Assembly (NCBI GenBank): GCA_024734495.1
Contig: JALMQS010000075.1
Location: 5,254,832-5,318,831, forward strand
Direction: 5' to 3'
DNA: 64,000 nt
Source: Forficula auricularia
Lineage: Eukaryota > Arthropoda > Insecta > Dermaptera > Forficulidae
This document shows positions 24,101-32,744 of this stretch, in pieces; position 1 is the first letter of the stretch; each line of letters starts with the position of its first letter. A program made the position numbers and the translations under genes. The notes below the pieces were generated by a model. The model was not told the DNA's origin and did no database searches. It saw only the letters and a list, made by a program, of their open reading frames with translations.

Positions 24101-27100
24101 TAGGCCAATCGTCGAAAATGTCGATAAAATAATGGAAATCATCGAGTCCGACCGGCATGCGAGCACTTATTCCATTGCCCAGGAACTGAAGATTAGCCAG
24201 AAATCCGTTTGGAACCATTTGCATAAGGCTGGTCTCAAGAAGAAGCTCGATCTATGGATGCCACACGAATTGACGCAAAAGAAACTTTTGGACCGAATTG
24301 ATGCCTGCGATTCTTTGCTAAAGCGTAACGAAATCGACCCATTTTTGAAGCGGATGGTGACTGGCGATGAAAAATGGGTCACATACGAGAACAACAGGCG
24401 AAAAAGATCGTGGTCCAAGCATGGTGAACCGGCCCAAACGATCGCCAAGCCCGGATTAACGGCCAAGAAGGTTTTACTGTGTGTTTGGTGGAATTGGAGA
24501 GGAATCATCCACTATGAGCTACTCCCATCTGGCCAATCACTCAATTCGGACCGATATTGTCAACAACTGACAAGATTGAAGCAGGCGATCGACAAGAAGC
24601 GGCCAGAATTGGCCAATAGGAAGGGTGTTGTGTTCCATCAAGTGAACGCCAGGGCGCACACATCTTTAACGACGCGCCAGAAGCTCCGAGAGCTTGGATG
24701 GGAGGTTATATCGCACCCGCCGTATAGCCCAGACCTGGCACCAAGCGATTATCACCTTTTCAAACATTTACAAAATTTTCTCGATGGTAAAAAACTGGCC
24801 TCAAGAGAGGCTTGTGAAAATGAGCTTGTCAAGTTTTTTACCAATAGGGACGAGGACTTCTTCAATCGCGGAATTATGAAATTGCCTTCAAAATGGAGAA
24901 AAGTTATTGAACAAAACGGCGCATATTTGATCTAAATCGGAAAATCCTAACTATGTTAATTTCATCGTCGAAATAAAGAGAAAAAAGGCTCAGAACTTTT
25001 TACTTCACCTATTATATGCGTTGTTGCCAGCTTGTTTTTAGTGTAAATTTTTCTTCATTATTTATTCATTATTATCTCAGAAACTGTGTTGTAACTATGA
25101 ATTAAAATTGCCTTAAAATATGTATTAGTTATTGTTTAATGTTGGTTTAGTTTTTTATAATAATGGTAAGAAGGGTTTTTTAATTATAATTAAATATGTA
25201 TGTAAACTTTCTGGTATCCCTTATAGTGCAATGTATAAGAGTCTGAAAAACTCTGACTTTGGAATTTAATATCTCCTATATTGTTCATAAATTTCGTTTT
25301 GCCACCAATCGATGCAGAAGTATTTAAATAATAATCTATCTAAATTTCAAAAAAATCCTAAGAAAACCCATATGGTGAAACAACTACCTTAACAAGCTTT
25401 TGAGAATGATACCCCACACATCCTCTAGGATAAAAAATTTTGCATTCACTTTGAGGAGGTTCAATTTTTGAGATAAACATTTTAAAACTATTTATTATTG
25501 TTATTAAATAAATACAACTAATTTAAAATATTTACCTGGAGGGATTCTTGGTGGACATCCCAATTCTCCAAAACCCAAACTGGGATGAATTAAAAAGATG
25601 GAGATTTCATTCTTCCTCATTGATTGAATGGCCATAGCCAGTCCTGGCAACACTTCGCCATCTTTTAAATTGACCTTTTGTGGCCTTCCTCTTAAATATG
25701 TAGAATCATACGGCTCGTCATGATATTCCAGGAATAAATTGTATTGTACACTGACGCAAGATTCTTCAGGAACAACGTCACCAAAACCACAGCGTTTCAC
25801 CTTGAAAAAGTTAATTATTAACATTGAAATGGTAACAATAGTAACAAAAAATATGATGTTATAATAATTATAGGTATGAATTAAATTTTTTTATTATATT
25901 TTGGCTATTGTGGACTAATGAATAAATTGGAAAATTTTTTGAATGTAGGCCAGTGGAATTAATCCAGGGAAAAGGAAGAAGTATTCAACTAAGATTGTAC
26001 AAAAGAAACTTAATCCCTCTTTTTTCGAGTTATTAAAAGCAATTTTCTTTATCCAATATGACTTAATAATAATAAAAAAGGTACCGTTGTAAAGGCCAAA
26101 GAAAGGTTGAGCTTTAAGGCAGTATGATTTTCATTAAAATTAGTCTATTATTTTTCTAAGTATTGTAATTTGAATGGACAACTAGGAAAAATGAAAAAGA
26201 TTGGAATTTGGATATTCTTGAAATGAAACATAAAAAAAGATAAAAAATCAATGCAAAAACTTTATTTTATCATTATTCAATATTTGGTATTGCCTCCTCT
26301 GGCTCTTATCTATCTATCTATCTATCTACTCTTATTAAAGGAGCAAAAATTGTATATTTATTATTGTTTGTATATATATTTGTATCTTGGTTCTATTTTG
26401 AAAACGACTCTACGGATTTTGATCAAATTCACGGGTTAGGGGGTTTTTGGGGTGACAATTCGATCTGTCACGGTCTCATCGTCGACAAAATTGTTTTTGA
26501 TGGGTTTTTTCGTAATCAAATTAATTATTCTCAGGTAGACAAATCCCATTCTTAGGGTTTTAAAAAAGGTTACTCTTTTTCTTTTGTACCCAGACAGACA
26601 ATGGGTCGGGTTAATCCTTTATTCTCAAAGGCCTTGAAGAAGTATTGTGATTGTGGATTTTAACCTCTACTGAAAAACGTGGAGGAATCGACTTAAAATC
26701 AAAAAGACTAAATTCTTTTTTGGTAAACAACTCAAGGTTATTCCTCTAGTAGTAGATAAGAATCGATCGTTATTTTTGATTTTAAGCCGATTCCTCCATG
26801 TCTTCAGCAATGGTTACCAATCGAAGTGTAAAAAACCTAATCTAGAATTGTTATTCCTCAAGTATTAGATGAGAATCAATCGTTATTTTTTATTTTAACT
26901 CGATTCCTCTATTTATTCAGCAATGGTTACCAATAAAAATCGAAACGTCACAAATCCAATGTAGAATTGTTATTCCTCAAGTATTAGATGAGAATCAATC
27001 GCTATTTTTGATTTTAAGTCGATTCCTCTGTCTTCAGCAAAGGTAACGGATAAGAAAGACCAAGAGAGAATGAAAAAGATATGATCCAGCAGTCATTTCA

Positions 27101-29276
27101 CGATTAGCCCGCATGACGCTTTTTATATCAAACACTGATATGGATCACCATGGATGGACTGGGAGATTGAAATATAACATCTCAGATTACAAATTCAATT
27201 GGTGGTCAATATCAGTGTTTGTTTGATATAAAAAGCGTCATGCGGGCTAAGCGCGAAATGATGCTGGATCATAGCTAGTGGATCATATCTTTTTCATTCT
27301 CTCTTGGTCCAGACTTAAGACTCAGCAGACTCCAATAGCCTCAACCAGCAGTAGTCTCGCGATATATATCTTGTTTAAAAAGCGCAATCAAAAGCAATTC
27401 TCGTTAATATGTTAATTATTCTTTGATATATTAATGAGAAAATTATAAATTTATCTATATAAATAAAGTTAAGCTTAAGTGATACGTTGAAGGATCTCCG
27501 AAAGTTCTTCACCGATTTCTTTGAAATTTTCACACAACATTCCATTCAAATAACAGGTGTACCGGAAAGTCATTACCGGTTTTTCTAACAGATGTCGCTA
27601 GGCTTAAGTATGCAATGTTATGATTTGACACATATGCATTTTATTCTACTGACATCAAGCTTCAAAGCTATACATGTTATATTTTGCGAAAGTAACACCT
27701 TCATAGATTTATACTTCTTTGAAAATGTCAAGTTTCATGCCTGAAAACGTGCATTTGCGGCACGCATTACTTTTCTTATTTAATCAAAAGAAAAAAGCCG
27801 CTGAAAGTCATCGTTTGCTGGTAGAAACTTACGGTGAGCATGCTTTAACCTTAAAAACATGTGAGGTGTGGTTTCGAAAATTCAAAAGTGGTGATTTCGA
27901 TGTGCAAGATAAAGAACGTTCTGGTAGACCAAAAAAGTTTGAAGATGCGAAACTACAGGAGTTATTGGATGAAGACCCAACCCAAACTCAAAAACAATTG
28001 AAAAAACAATACACCGACAACAAATGATCAATTTGAACCACGCATTGATCGAAAAACGTCCAGAATGGGCCCGAAGACACGGTAAAGTGATTTTACAACA
28101 CGATAACGCGCCGTCTCATAAAGCAAAACCGGTCAAGGAAGCGTTGAAAGCACTTGGGTGGGACATATTATCGCACCCGCCGTACTCTCCAGACCTTGCC
28201 CCGTCCGACTATCAACTTTTCGCATCGATGGGACACGCGCTTGCAGAGCAGCACTTCGCCAATTTCGAAGAAGTTAGAAAATGGCTCGATGAATGGTTTT
28301 GCTCAAAGGACAAACAGTTTTTTTGGGATGGCATCCATAAATTGCCAGAAAGATGGGCAAGATGTATAGAATCAAATGGCCAATACTTTGAATAAATAAA
28401 TTTTCCATTTTCTTAAAAGTTAAGTAGTTTTTTTTCGAAAAAACCGGTAATGACTTTCCGGTACACCTAGTACACGAGTGTTTTTATAGATATCCCACCT
28501 GTGGCATGTAAAAAATATTTTTTCGAGGAAACATCGCCAGCGCCTCTCTGGGGGTAAAAGCAAACAAACAAGATGGCCGATTTGGTTTAGGCGTGAAGAG
28601 TTAGTCACAGCAATGCGTGGTCGGGTCAGCTATTATCTATATAAATTTTAGCCATAAAACAAGACGATCCCCGCCAGGGGCTAGGTGACGCCAGGCCAAA
28701 GGCCCGGGAGTCAGCTAGTATGAAATATATTTAATTACGGTTAGTTTGACATAAGAAAGGGTTTGTCGTTGCCGTTACTCATCCCATGAGCCCTGCCCTT
28801 GGGGGGGAGCCCCAAAATCTCCCCGTGGCTACGCCTCTGACAGACAGGCACAAATGCCCTTTAGTAGTATGTGATATATGTTTCTAAAGTTACCTTTTTT
28901 TAATAAATCCATCCTCAGTCATATTAACCATTTTAGAAGCTAATTTTTGAAAGGGAGTTTTTCCCAAATTCCCCGAATCCTCATCGTCATCATCGTCAAA
29001 ATTCAGACAATCCAAATTGATGGAATCAATCGTTGCTTCTTTATCAATAAAATTCGCTTCTATAATTTTATTTGTATTTGGAGCAATTTTAAAGCATGTC
29101 GACTTTTTCGTTACAAGTTCGCTGGTTTTTTTTTTTCATTTAGAATATTAAAAGATGAATTAAATTATAATAAAAAAGATTGAAAATTAAAACGCATTAA
29201 AATACCTTAAAGAAAGTGTTCCTTCTATTTTAGAAACGAGTTCATCTTCCTCGTCACTTGGAACGTAGTTTTCCAT
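12132..29276 (-). CDS. FKBP6: FKBP6/Shutdown-like FKBP-TPR co-chaperone
   Basis: Eight exons (transcript order): 29276-29206, 29121-28894, 25800-25536, 22895-22709, 19547-19350, 16327-16216, 14566-14429, 12329-12132; start ATG 29276, stop TAA ending 12132; about 465 aa, close to Drosophila Shutdown. An acidic N-terminus (DDDDDEDSG) is followed by an FKBP domain (about residues 100-190) and TPR repeats (about 215-350: NNLAVVYNLQ, SMSRQAIYYD, LITLGDFPVAKKFLSKAYQLD). In animals this protein acts with Hsp90 in piRNA loading in the germ line. The FKBP pocket is degenerate: the usual Trp is replaced (LPGLAMAI) and the YG of the Tyr loop is FG, so it is probably not a working prolyl isomerase. Phases match at every junction except exon 2/3, where one extra A in the A-run (28895-28901) would be needed to keep frame. 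Introns hold a mariner nest, a Helitron and many hammerhead elements. Confidence 0.88.
12655..12705 (-). ncRNA. Degenerate hammerhead (left arm)
   Basis: Minus strand: CTAAAGA instead of CTGAAGA, perfect stem II GGCC/GGCC, GAAAC, then CTC in place of GTC. Mutated at an essential core base. Confidence 0.5.
13043..13500 (-). mobile_element. Helitron 3' part, C-rich interior
   Basis: CTAG at 13043-13046 with GGCCTTGCAG before it on the minus strand is the Helitron 3' end. A C-rich array (13080-13445) follows, with units like CACCCCACTACGCCTCTGGA. Proline-rich open frames here are compositional artefacts. Truncated on the right. Confidence 0.6.
13510..13662. mobile_element. PIF/Harbinger-like palindromic MITE
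   Basis: Long inverted ends starting GGGCCGGTTGTATGTCGCAA, flanked by TAA on both sides (13507-13509 and 13663-13665), the TWA target type of PIF/Harbinger. A half copy lies at 61111-61215. Confidence 0.75.
13757..14105 (-). mobile_element. 5'-truncated LINE fragment
   Basis: Minus-strand remnant of a reverse transcriptase C-terminus ([20 protein letters not shown] and onward), ending in TGCATTCGATTGCATT and a poly-A tail (poly-T at 13757-13768). Same family as 37589-38435 and 52990-53669. Confidence 0.75.
14231..14285 (+). ncRNA. Hammerhead ribozyme, intact core
   Basis: CTGAAGA 14241-14247, stem II GGCC/GGTC, GAAA 14268-14271, then CGTC with predicted cleavage after 14275. Stem III is the minimal ACGU palindrome. 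Stem I pairs AAA with TTT, then further A-U pairs. Antisense to the host gene. Confidence 0.7.
14580..15630. other. AT-rich intron, little recognised
   Basis: Intron 6 of the FKBP6-like gene. Near 15462-15500 a decayed hammerhead-element end (TTCTCTGCTTGAATGCAAAT) is visible; otherwise nothing is supported. Confidence 0.35.
15682..15735 (-). ncRNA. Hammerhead ribozyme, intact core
   Basis: Minus: CTGAAGA (15725-15719), stem II GUCG/CGAC with loop GCAAAAGU, GAAAC (15701-15697), GUU as the NUH site (15696-15694). Stem III is the ACGU palindrome. On the sense strand of the FKBP6-like gene. Confidence 0.7.
15848..15897 (+). ncRNA. Degenerate hammerhead (right arm)
   Basis: CTGAAGAAGTCGACGAAACC: core CTGAAGA and GAAAC remain, but the stem II loop is deleted and GTT has become CTT. 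Confidence 0.5.
16437..17135 (+). repeat. Dispersed repeat, Helitron-like
   Basis: Shared with 20060-20435 (plus) and 45308-45905 (minus): ATTGAGCGAAACCATGGCAT, TTTTTGTGGAC and GGATGGCCACATCAGAAC. The segment CTCAACCAAATTTTGTATAC also occurs inside Helitrons at 29940 and 45450. Non-coding; class probably Helitron-derived but unproven. Confidence 0.5.
17320..18230. other. AT-rich intron, nothing recognised
   Basis: No exon or clear repeat end seen in this part of the FKBP6-like intron 5. Confidence 0.35.
18237..18570 (+). repeat. Composite repeat and LINE 3' tail
   Basis: 18237-18400 is an inverted match to 27290-27420 (TTAAGTCTGGACCAAGAGAG). 18415-18570 matches, in opposite orientation, the LINE 3' UTR at 46793-46920 (GATACCTTCGACCCC, CCAGGCCTTTAGG), ending in an A-rich tail. 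Confidence 0.55.
18679..19096. mobile_element. Near-perfect palindromic MITE
   Basis: About 205-bp inverted arms centred near 18935, ends TAGACCAAGATCCCAGCGAC and complement. One arm has a short insertion ending in a poly-A run (18768-18820). No coding capacity. Super-family not identified. Confidence 0.7.
19840..19895 (-). ncRNA. Hammerhead ribozyme, intact core
   Basis: Minus: CTGAAGA (19881-19875), stem II GUUG/CAAC with loop CGAACUAU, GAAAC (19857-19853), GUU (19852-19850). Stem I pairs partially with mismatches. Sense strand of the FKBP6-like intron. Confidence 0.7.
20060..20435 (+). repeat. Dispersed repeat, Helitron-like
   Basis: Shorter copy of the repeat at 16437-17135 (AAAAACGGCTGAAACTATTT, GGATGGCCACATCAGAACAC). 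Confidence 0.5.
20590..20640 (+). ncRNA. Degenerate hammerhead (right arm)
   Basis: CTGAAGA and stem II GUUGC/GCAAC are kept, but GAAAC has become GATTT, destroying the core. Confidence 0.5.
21040..21480 (+). mobile_element. LINE fragment (reverse transcriptase C-terminus), broken
   Basis: A stop-interrupted frame includes LCNLCNIFKKENLYHLICEC, the Cys/His zinc-knuckle tail of Jockey-like LINE reverse transcriptases. Several stops and shifts. In intron 4 of the FKBP6-like gene. Confidence 0.6.
22182..22234 (-). ncRNA. Hammerhead ribozyme, near-intact core
   Basis: Minus: CTGATGA (22224-22218), stem II AGGGC/GCCCT with loop AAA, GAAAC, loop TATA, GTC (22193-22191). One base is missing before GAAA relative to the 34255 copy. 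Sense strand of the FKBP6-like gene. Confidence 0.65.
22235..22290 (+). ncRNA. Degenerate hammerhead (right arm)
   Basis: Same as the left arm but TTGATGA replaces CTGATGA; the essential core C is lost. Confidence 0.55.
23349..23817 (-). mobile_element. 5'-truncated LINE nested in mariner
   Basis: Flanked by a perfect 12-bp duplication AAACTGCGACTT (23337-23348 and 23818-23829), with the poly-A tail (poly-T, from 23349) at its left. The minus strand encodes the C-terminus of a Jockey/R1-like reverse transcriptase: LMFNHGRFPAHLFKIGIFDS then a C-x2-C-x8-H-x4-C knuckle. The insertion is 469 bp. Confidence 0.85.
23911..24935 (+). pseudogene. mariner transposase, frameshifted and active-site mutant
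   Basis: Starts at ATG 23911 (MEVKKEKIRYILQ). The frame is lost by one base at the A-run 23989-23994, then continues from 23994 to the stop at 24935. Helix-turn-helix regions come first, then the catalytic domain with TGDEKW (first Asp) and SPDLAPSDYHLF (third Asp). The second catalytic Asp of the usual HQDNAR box is Val (HQVNAR). Both lesions make it non-functional. Length otherwise normal for mariner, about 340 aa. Confidence 0.9.
25820..26300. other. AT-rich intron, nothing recognised
   Basis: Intron 2 of the FKBP6-like gene. No exon or clear repeat end was found. A short TCTA microsatellite follows at 26308-26330. Confidence 0.35.
26640..27045. repeat. Tandem repeat, about 113-bp units
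   Basis: Three to four units share GAATCGATCGTTATTTTTGA, TCGATTCCTCCATGTCTTCA and AATGGTTACCAA. The same array occurs at 60240-60610, inside another repeat, so the block is mobile or spread with a carrier. Confidence 0.7.
27058..27312. repeat. Inverted repeat (fold-back) with tRNA-like segment
   Basis: Arms GACCAAGAGAGAATGAAAAA ... TTTTTCATTCTCTCTTGGTC and GCCCGCATGACGCTTTTTAT with its complement. The segment GCGGGCTAAGCGCGAAATGA resembles 44060-44140, which has tRNA-like character. Confidence 0.55.
27553..28470 (+). mobile_element. mariner transposon with internal deletion
   Basis: Inverted ends CAGGTGTACCGGAAAGTCAT and complement, TA duplications at 27551-27552 and 28471-28472. The 918 bp is about 0.4 kb short of full length. 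Confidence 0.85.
27725..28395 (+). pseudogene. mariner transposase remnant, catalytic core deleted
   Basis: The N-terminal DNA-binding part (SFMPENVHLRHALLFLFNQK, then KTCEVWFRKFKSGDFDVQDK) is joined by deletion near 27995-28020 to the C-terminal part (LQHDNAPSHKAKPV, YSPDLAPSDYQLF). The first catalytic Asp region is gone; the second and third remain. Confidence 0.88.
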
Positions 29277-29478
29277 TATTAGTTGTTGTTTTTTTTTTTT
29301 ATTATTAAGAATTAATTGTAGATAGTTTAGAATATAAAAAATTTCTTGTATGAAATTCGAGAAAATGGTGGTTTGAATTTTAACAGAGCAGATTGGCAAT
29401 TTTAATGAAAAATAAATTTATCGAATGAAGAGTCCTCTAGGGAGAAAATTTAGCACTAATCGAAACACAGAAATCAAA

Positions 29479-30550
29479 TCTATATAAATAAAATTAAGGT
29501 TTTGTCTGTACATTGGTCCAAATCACGCCAAATTTTGGTTGCGCACGTTTCAAGCAAAGTTATGAACGAAAACACCCTCAACAAAATTCCTGTCTGTCTG
29601 TATGTTTCCGTGGTTTCCGCGAAAAGTTGCTCGCGATTCACGTAAAAACGGCTGAAGGGATTATTATGAAATTTCATATTTGCATCAGATGTCTTCTAAC
29701 TTACGTTTATAGCTATATAACGTTTTGATATTTTGACCCCAAAAGGGGGTTTGGGGGGCGCACGAATGAAAATTATCAAATAACTCCTAAACTATTAACT
29801 CTACGGCAAATTTTATTATAAGCAAAGTTGTAGGGGATGTGATTTCTGACAACTTTTGTTTAAAAAAATTCCCCCAAAAAACCACCCAAAAAGGGGGGAG
29901 GGTGAAAAAAATGTAAATTCTTGCCTTTGGAGCAAACTCAACCAAATTTTGTATACATAATCTGTGGGCCTCTAGAGAGCTAGAAATGCAAAAACTAACC
30001 ACCCAAAATGGGGGGAGGGTCAAAAAATGAAAATTCTTGCTCTTGGTACCAAACTTAACCAAATTTTGTATACATAATCTGTGGGTCACTAGAAGCCTAG
30101 AAATGCAAAAAGTGGGTGCGGGGGTTGAATTGAGTGAGGGTGGGTTAGGGTATGATATGGGGTGGAATGGGGGTGGGCGGGTGAGGGAGTGAGGCGGATT
30201 AGGGTGGGGGTGCAGAGGGTAGTGCGGGGTGGAGTCCAGGGGACTAGGAGGGGGTGTGGTGCGGGGGTGCAGGGCACGCTGTGGCGTGCGGGGGTGGTGG
30301 TGCAGGCTTCGTGGAGTGGGGGTTCAGGTGAGGCTCCAGAGGCGTAGTGGGGTGGTACGGGGGTAGGTGCTGGATGGAGTGTTGGGGTGGTGGTGTGGGG
30401 GCGGGGTTGGGCACGGGTGCATGGTGTTGGGGTGGGGGTGCTTGTGGGTTTCGGGGGGTGTGGTGGATAGGAGTGGGGTGTGAGGGTGGGGATCCAGGGG
30501 CGTACCCCTGGCTGGGCAAGAGGGCCGCCGAAGGCGGGCCTTACAGCTAG
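29479..30550 (+). mobile_element. Helitron, complete non-autonomous copy
   Basis: Begins TCTATATAAATAAAATTAAG after A (29478) and ends GGCGGGCCTTACAGCTAG before T, with a GGCC/GGGCC-type hairpin near the 3' end. It holds the CTGTCTGTCTGTATG box and a G-rich array (30112-30480). No Rep/helicase. Lies just upstream of the FKBP6-like start codon (29276). Confidence 0.75.
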
Positions 30551-30709
30551 TTTATATAAAAAATTGATAATAATATACATGTTTTCTTTTAATAAAATAT
30601 TTTGATTAATAAAGAATAAATGAGAGTGTCTTCTGCTTGATATATAAGGTGGCCAAGTGCGAGTGAGATTCCCATCCATAGAGCACTGCACGGACACTAG
30701 GGGTTCTGT

Positions 30710-31000
30710 AGCAAAAACAGGAAAAAACGGTACCGAGTATGATTCTTAAAGTCGTCTCGTAGTCTAACATAATTTTAAAGGATGAATTCAACCATATTGT
30801 ATTTAATAGGAAGAGCGTAATTTCTTTTTAGGGAAGTATTTGGCATTACAGTTTTTCGAGTTATCAAAAATGGGGAAAAACGGTACTCTTTATGAGCCTT
30901 CAAAGTCGTCTTACAGTGTGCCTCAATTAGCATGATTTTAAAAGACAAATTCAACAGTATTTAACTCAATGAGAGCGTAATTTCTTTTTTGGGAGGATCT
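30710..31000. repeat. Two-unit tandem repeat, about 165 bp
   Basis: AAAAACGGTAC, AAAGTCGTC, TTCAAC and GAGCGTAATTTCTTTTT recur about 165 bp apart (30722 and 30887). Confidence 0.55.
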
Positions 31001-31250
31001 TTCAAATTTTTTTTCTGAGACTTTTTTTGCAATCTATTTACCAAATTTCAACTTAGATTTTTGAAGCTATAGAAGCTGCTGGCAGCAAGTCAACGAAGTC
31101 TTCAAAATTAGAATTGCCTTTTCGCTAAGAATAGCCATAATTCAATTCATCTCTATATCTAAAAATTGAAATTTCTATTTATCTTTGCAGAATTTTCTAA
31201 TTTCCTAAGTATTTATTTATTTATAAATTTATTTGTTCCTTCGTCTTTAA

Positions 31251-31943
31251 GGTAGTTGTTTTTCGCGACAATACTAGCAAAATGTTAATGGCCGAGTATT
31301 TAGAACAGACAATAAGGAATCATAAATCGTAAGCCCAAAACTTTTTGCTGTTTATGTACCACTACTAGCCAATCCCGTGCTCGTTTGATAAATCTGGCAA
31401 CATTTCCGAGCTTGAATATTTATACCTTAGAAATTTCAGTTAAAGTACATTTAAGGGAGATTTATAAAACAAAAAGTTCTTAATACTATAAGCGATTGAA
31501 AGCTGTTGCGACAATATGGCTGAAGCGAATAAACGTCAAAAAAGTACTAAAGTTAACCCACTTTTTAGGTTAAATACATGCGTTGTTGCCAGCTTGTTTT
31601 TAGTGTAAATTTTTCATTATCTCAGAAACTGTGTTGTAATTATGAATTAAAATTTTCTTAAAAATGTATTAGTTATTGTTTAATGTTGGTTTAGTTTTTT
31701 ATAAAAATGGTCAGAAGGGTTTCTTAATTATAATTAAATATGTATGTAAACTTTCCGATATCTCGTATAGTAGTATAATGTATAAGAGTCTGAAAAACTC
31801 TATCTTTGGAATTTAATATCTCCGGAACTATAATATTCATAAATTTCGTTTTGCCACCAATGGATTTACAGCAAGTATTTAAATAATAATATATCTAAAT
31901 TTCAAAAGAATCCTAAGAAAACCCATATAATGAAACAACTAAC
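31251..31943. mobile_element. TTAA-family 'GGTAGTTG' element, copy B
   Basis: Ends GGTAGTTG and CAACTAAC, with TTAA at 31247-31250 and 31944-31947. The uninterrupted equivalent of copy D. No coding frame. Confidence 0.75.
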
Positions 31944-32744
31944 TTAAACCAATTTCTAAATATTTCTTGCGTCTAATCAGTTCTGTCTAGGTTTCTAGGA
32001 TATAATCTTGACTACGGTGTTGCATCTTATTGCATTCATGAAGAAAAAAAAGTATACATGCCCTTAACATTAATCATAGTATCTAAAAAACGTGTTAAGA
32101 TAAAAAGGTACGGGAAGTACATGATTCCCTAATAAAAATTCTTCGAGCCAAAAGTCAAAATTTAGAAATATCTAAGCCCAAAAAGATAGGAAAAGTTCAA
32201 ATTCAGCTGAGATAGCTGCTAAATCAAAAAGACGATTTAAAGAAAATTTCTAAAGGGACTGAAAGTTTTGAAAATCTCAAAGATGAGTGATGAAGTGTAA
32301 ATTTTCAAATGAGCTTTAAAATATCGAAAATGCAATCTAATAAACTTGAAATTAAATATTAATTTATGACACTTATTTAAAAATATGTCAGAATTCAAAA
32401 TGAGCCCAAATTTCGACCAAGAATCAAAAAAATTGTATTGAAAAAAATAAATAATTTTATATCTCAATAATCTTGTTAGCTGTTTTATTTTATATGCATT
32501 TAGATGAAAATGTTTTAAGTATTAAAAAAAATAGCTTTTTAATTAGAAAATATAATATATTCTATATCAATGTTTTATTTTTTTATTTTATTAATGAAAA
32601 GTACATTCAATAAATTTTTAGTAAAAGAAACCATTGAAATAGAATTAAATAAAAAAAAAAATACATTATAGTTAAAAAGAAATAAATTTCCTTTAATATT
32701 CTTAAAAAAAAGAATATCCATAATATTTAGATGACAATTTTTTA

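Larger units (their letters stand above)
23226..25014 (+). mobile_element. mariner transposon, defective
   Basis: Inverted ends TAATGGGTGAAGTAAAAAGT and the complement of TAATAGGTGAAGTAAAAAGT, with TA target duplications (23224-23225, 25015-25016). Without the nested LINE and its 12-bp duplication it is about 1.3 kb, the normal mariner size. Inserted inside a TTAA-family element. Confidence 0.9.
23030..25388. mobile_element. TTAA-family 'GGTAGTTG' element, copy D, interrupted by mariner
   Basis: The right end CAACTACC is followed by TTAA (25389-25392). The body matches copy B (GCTGTTGCGACAATGGCTGA, TTAACCCACTTTTTAGGT, ATGCGTTGTTGCCAGCTTG). The left end is missing. It is split at a TA by the mariner at 23226-25014. 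Confidence 0.75.
27454..28718 (+). mobile_element. Helitron(s), non-autonomous, carrying a mariner
   Basis: Starts TCTATATAAATAAAGTTAAG after an A and ends GGCCAAAGGCCCGGGAGTCA then GCTAG before T. A second TCTATATAAA start at 28636 and a GGTCGGGTCAGCTA end just before it suggest two Helitrons end to end. Interrupted by the mariner 27553-28470. Confidence 0.6.

Noticed and set aside
29187..29399. Longer FKBP6-like N-terminus starting upstream of 29276
   Set aside because: The extra residues are hydrophobic/low-complexity with a poly-Lys run. MENYVPSDEEDE at 29276 begins the acidic family-like segment.
30089..30697. 202-residue proline/histidine-rich open frame
   Set aside because: It is the complement of a G-rich tandem array within a Helitron. 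Similar frames at 13074-13413 have unrelated reading and no domain.
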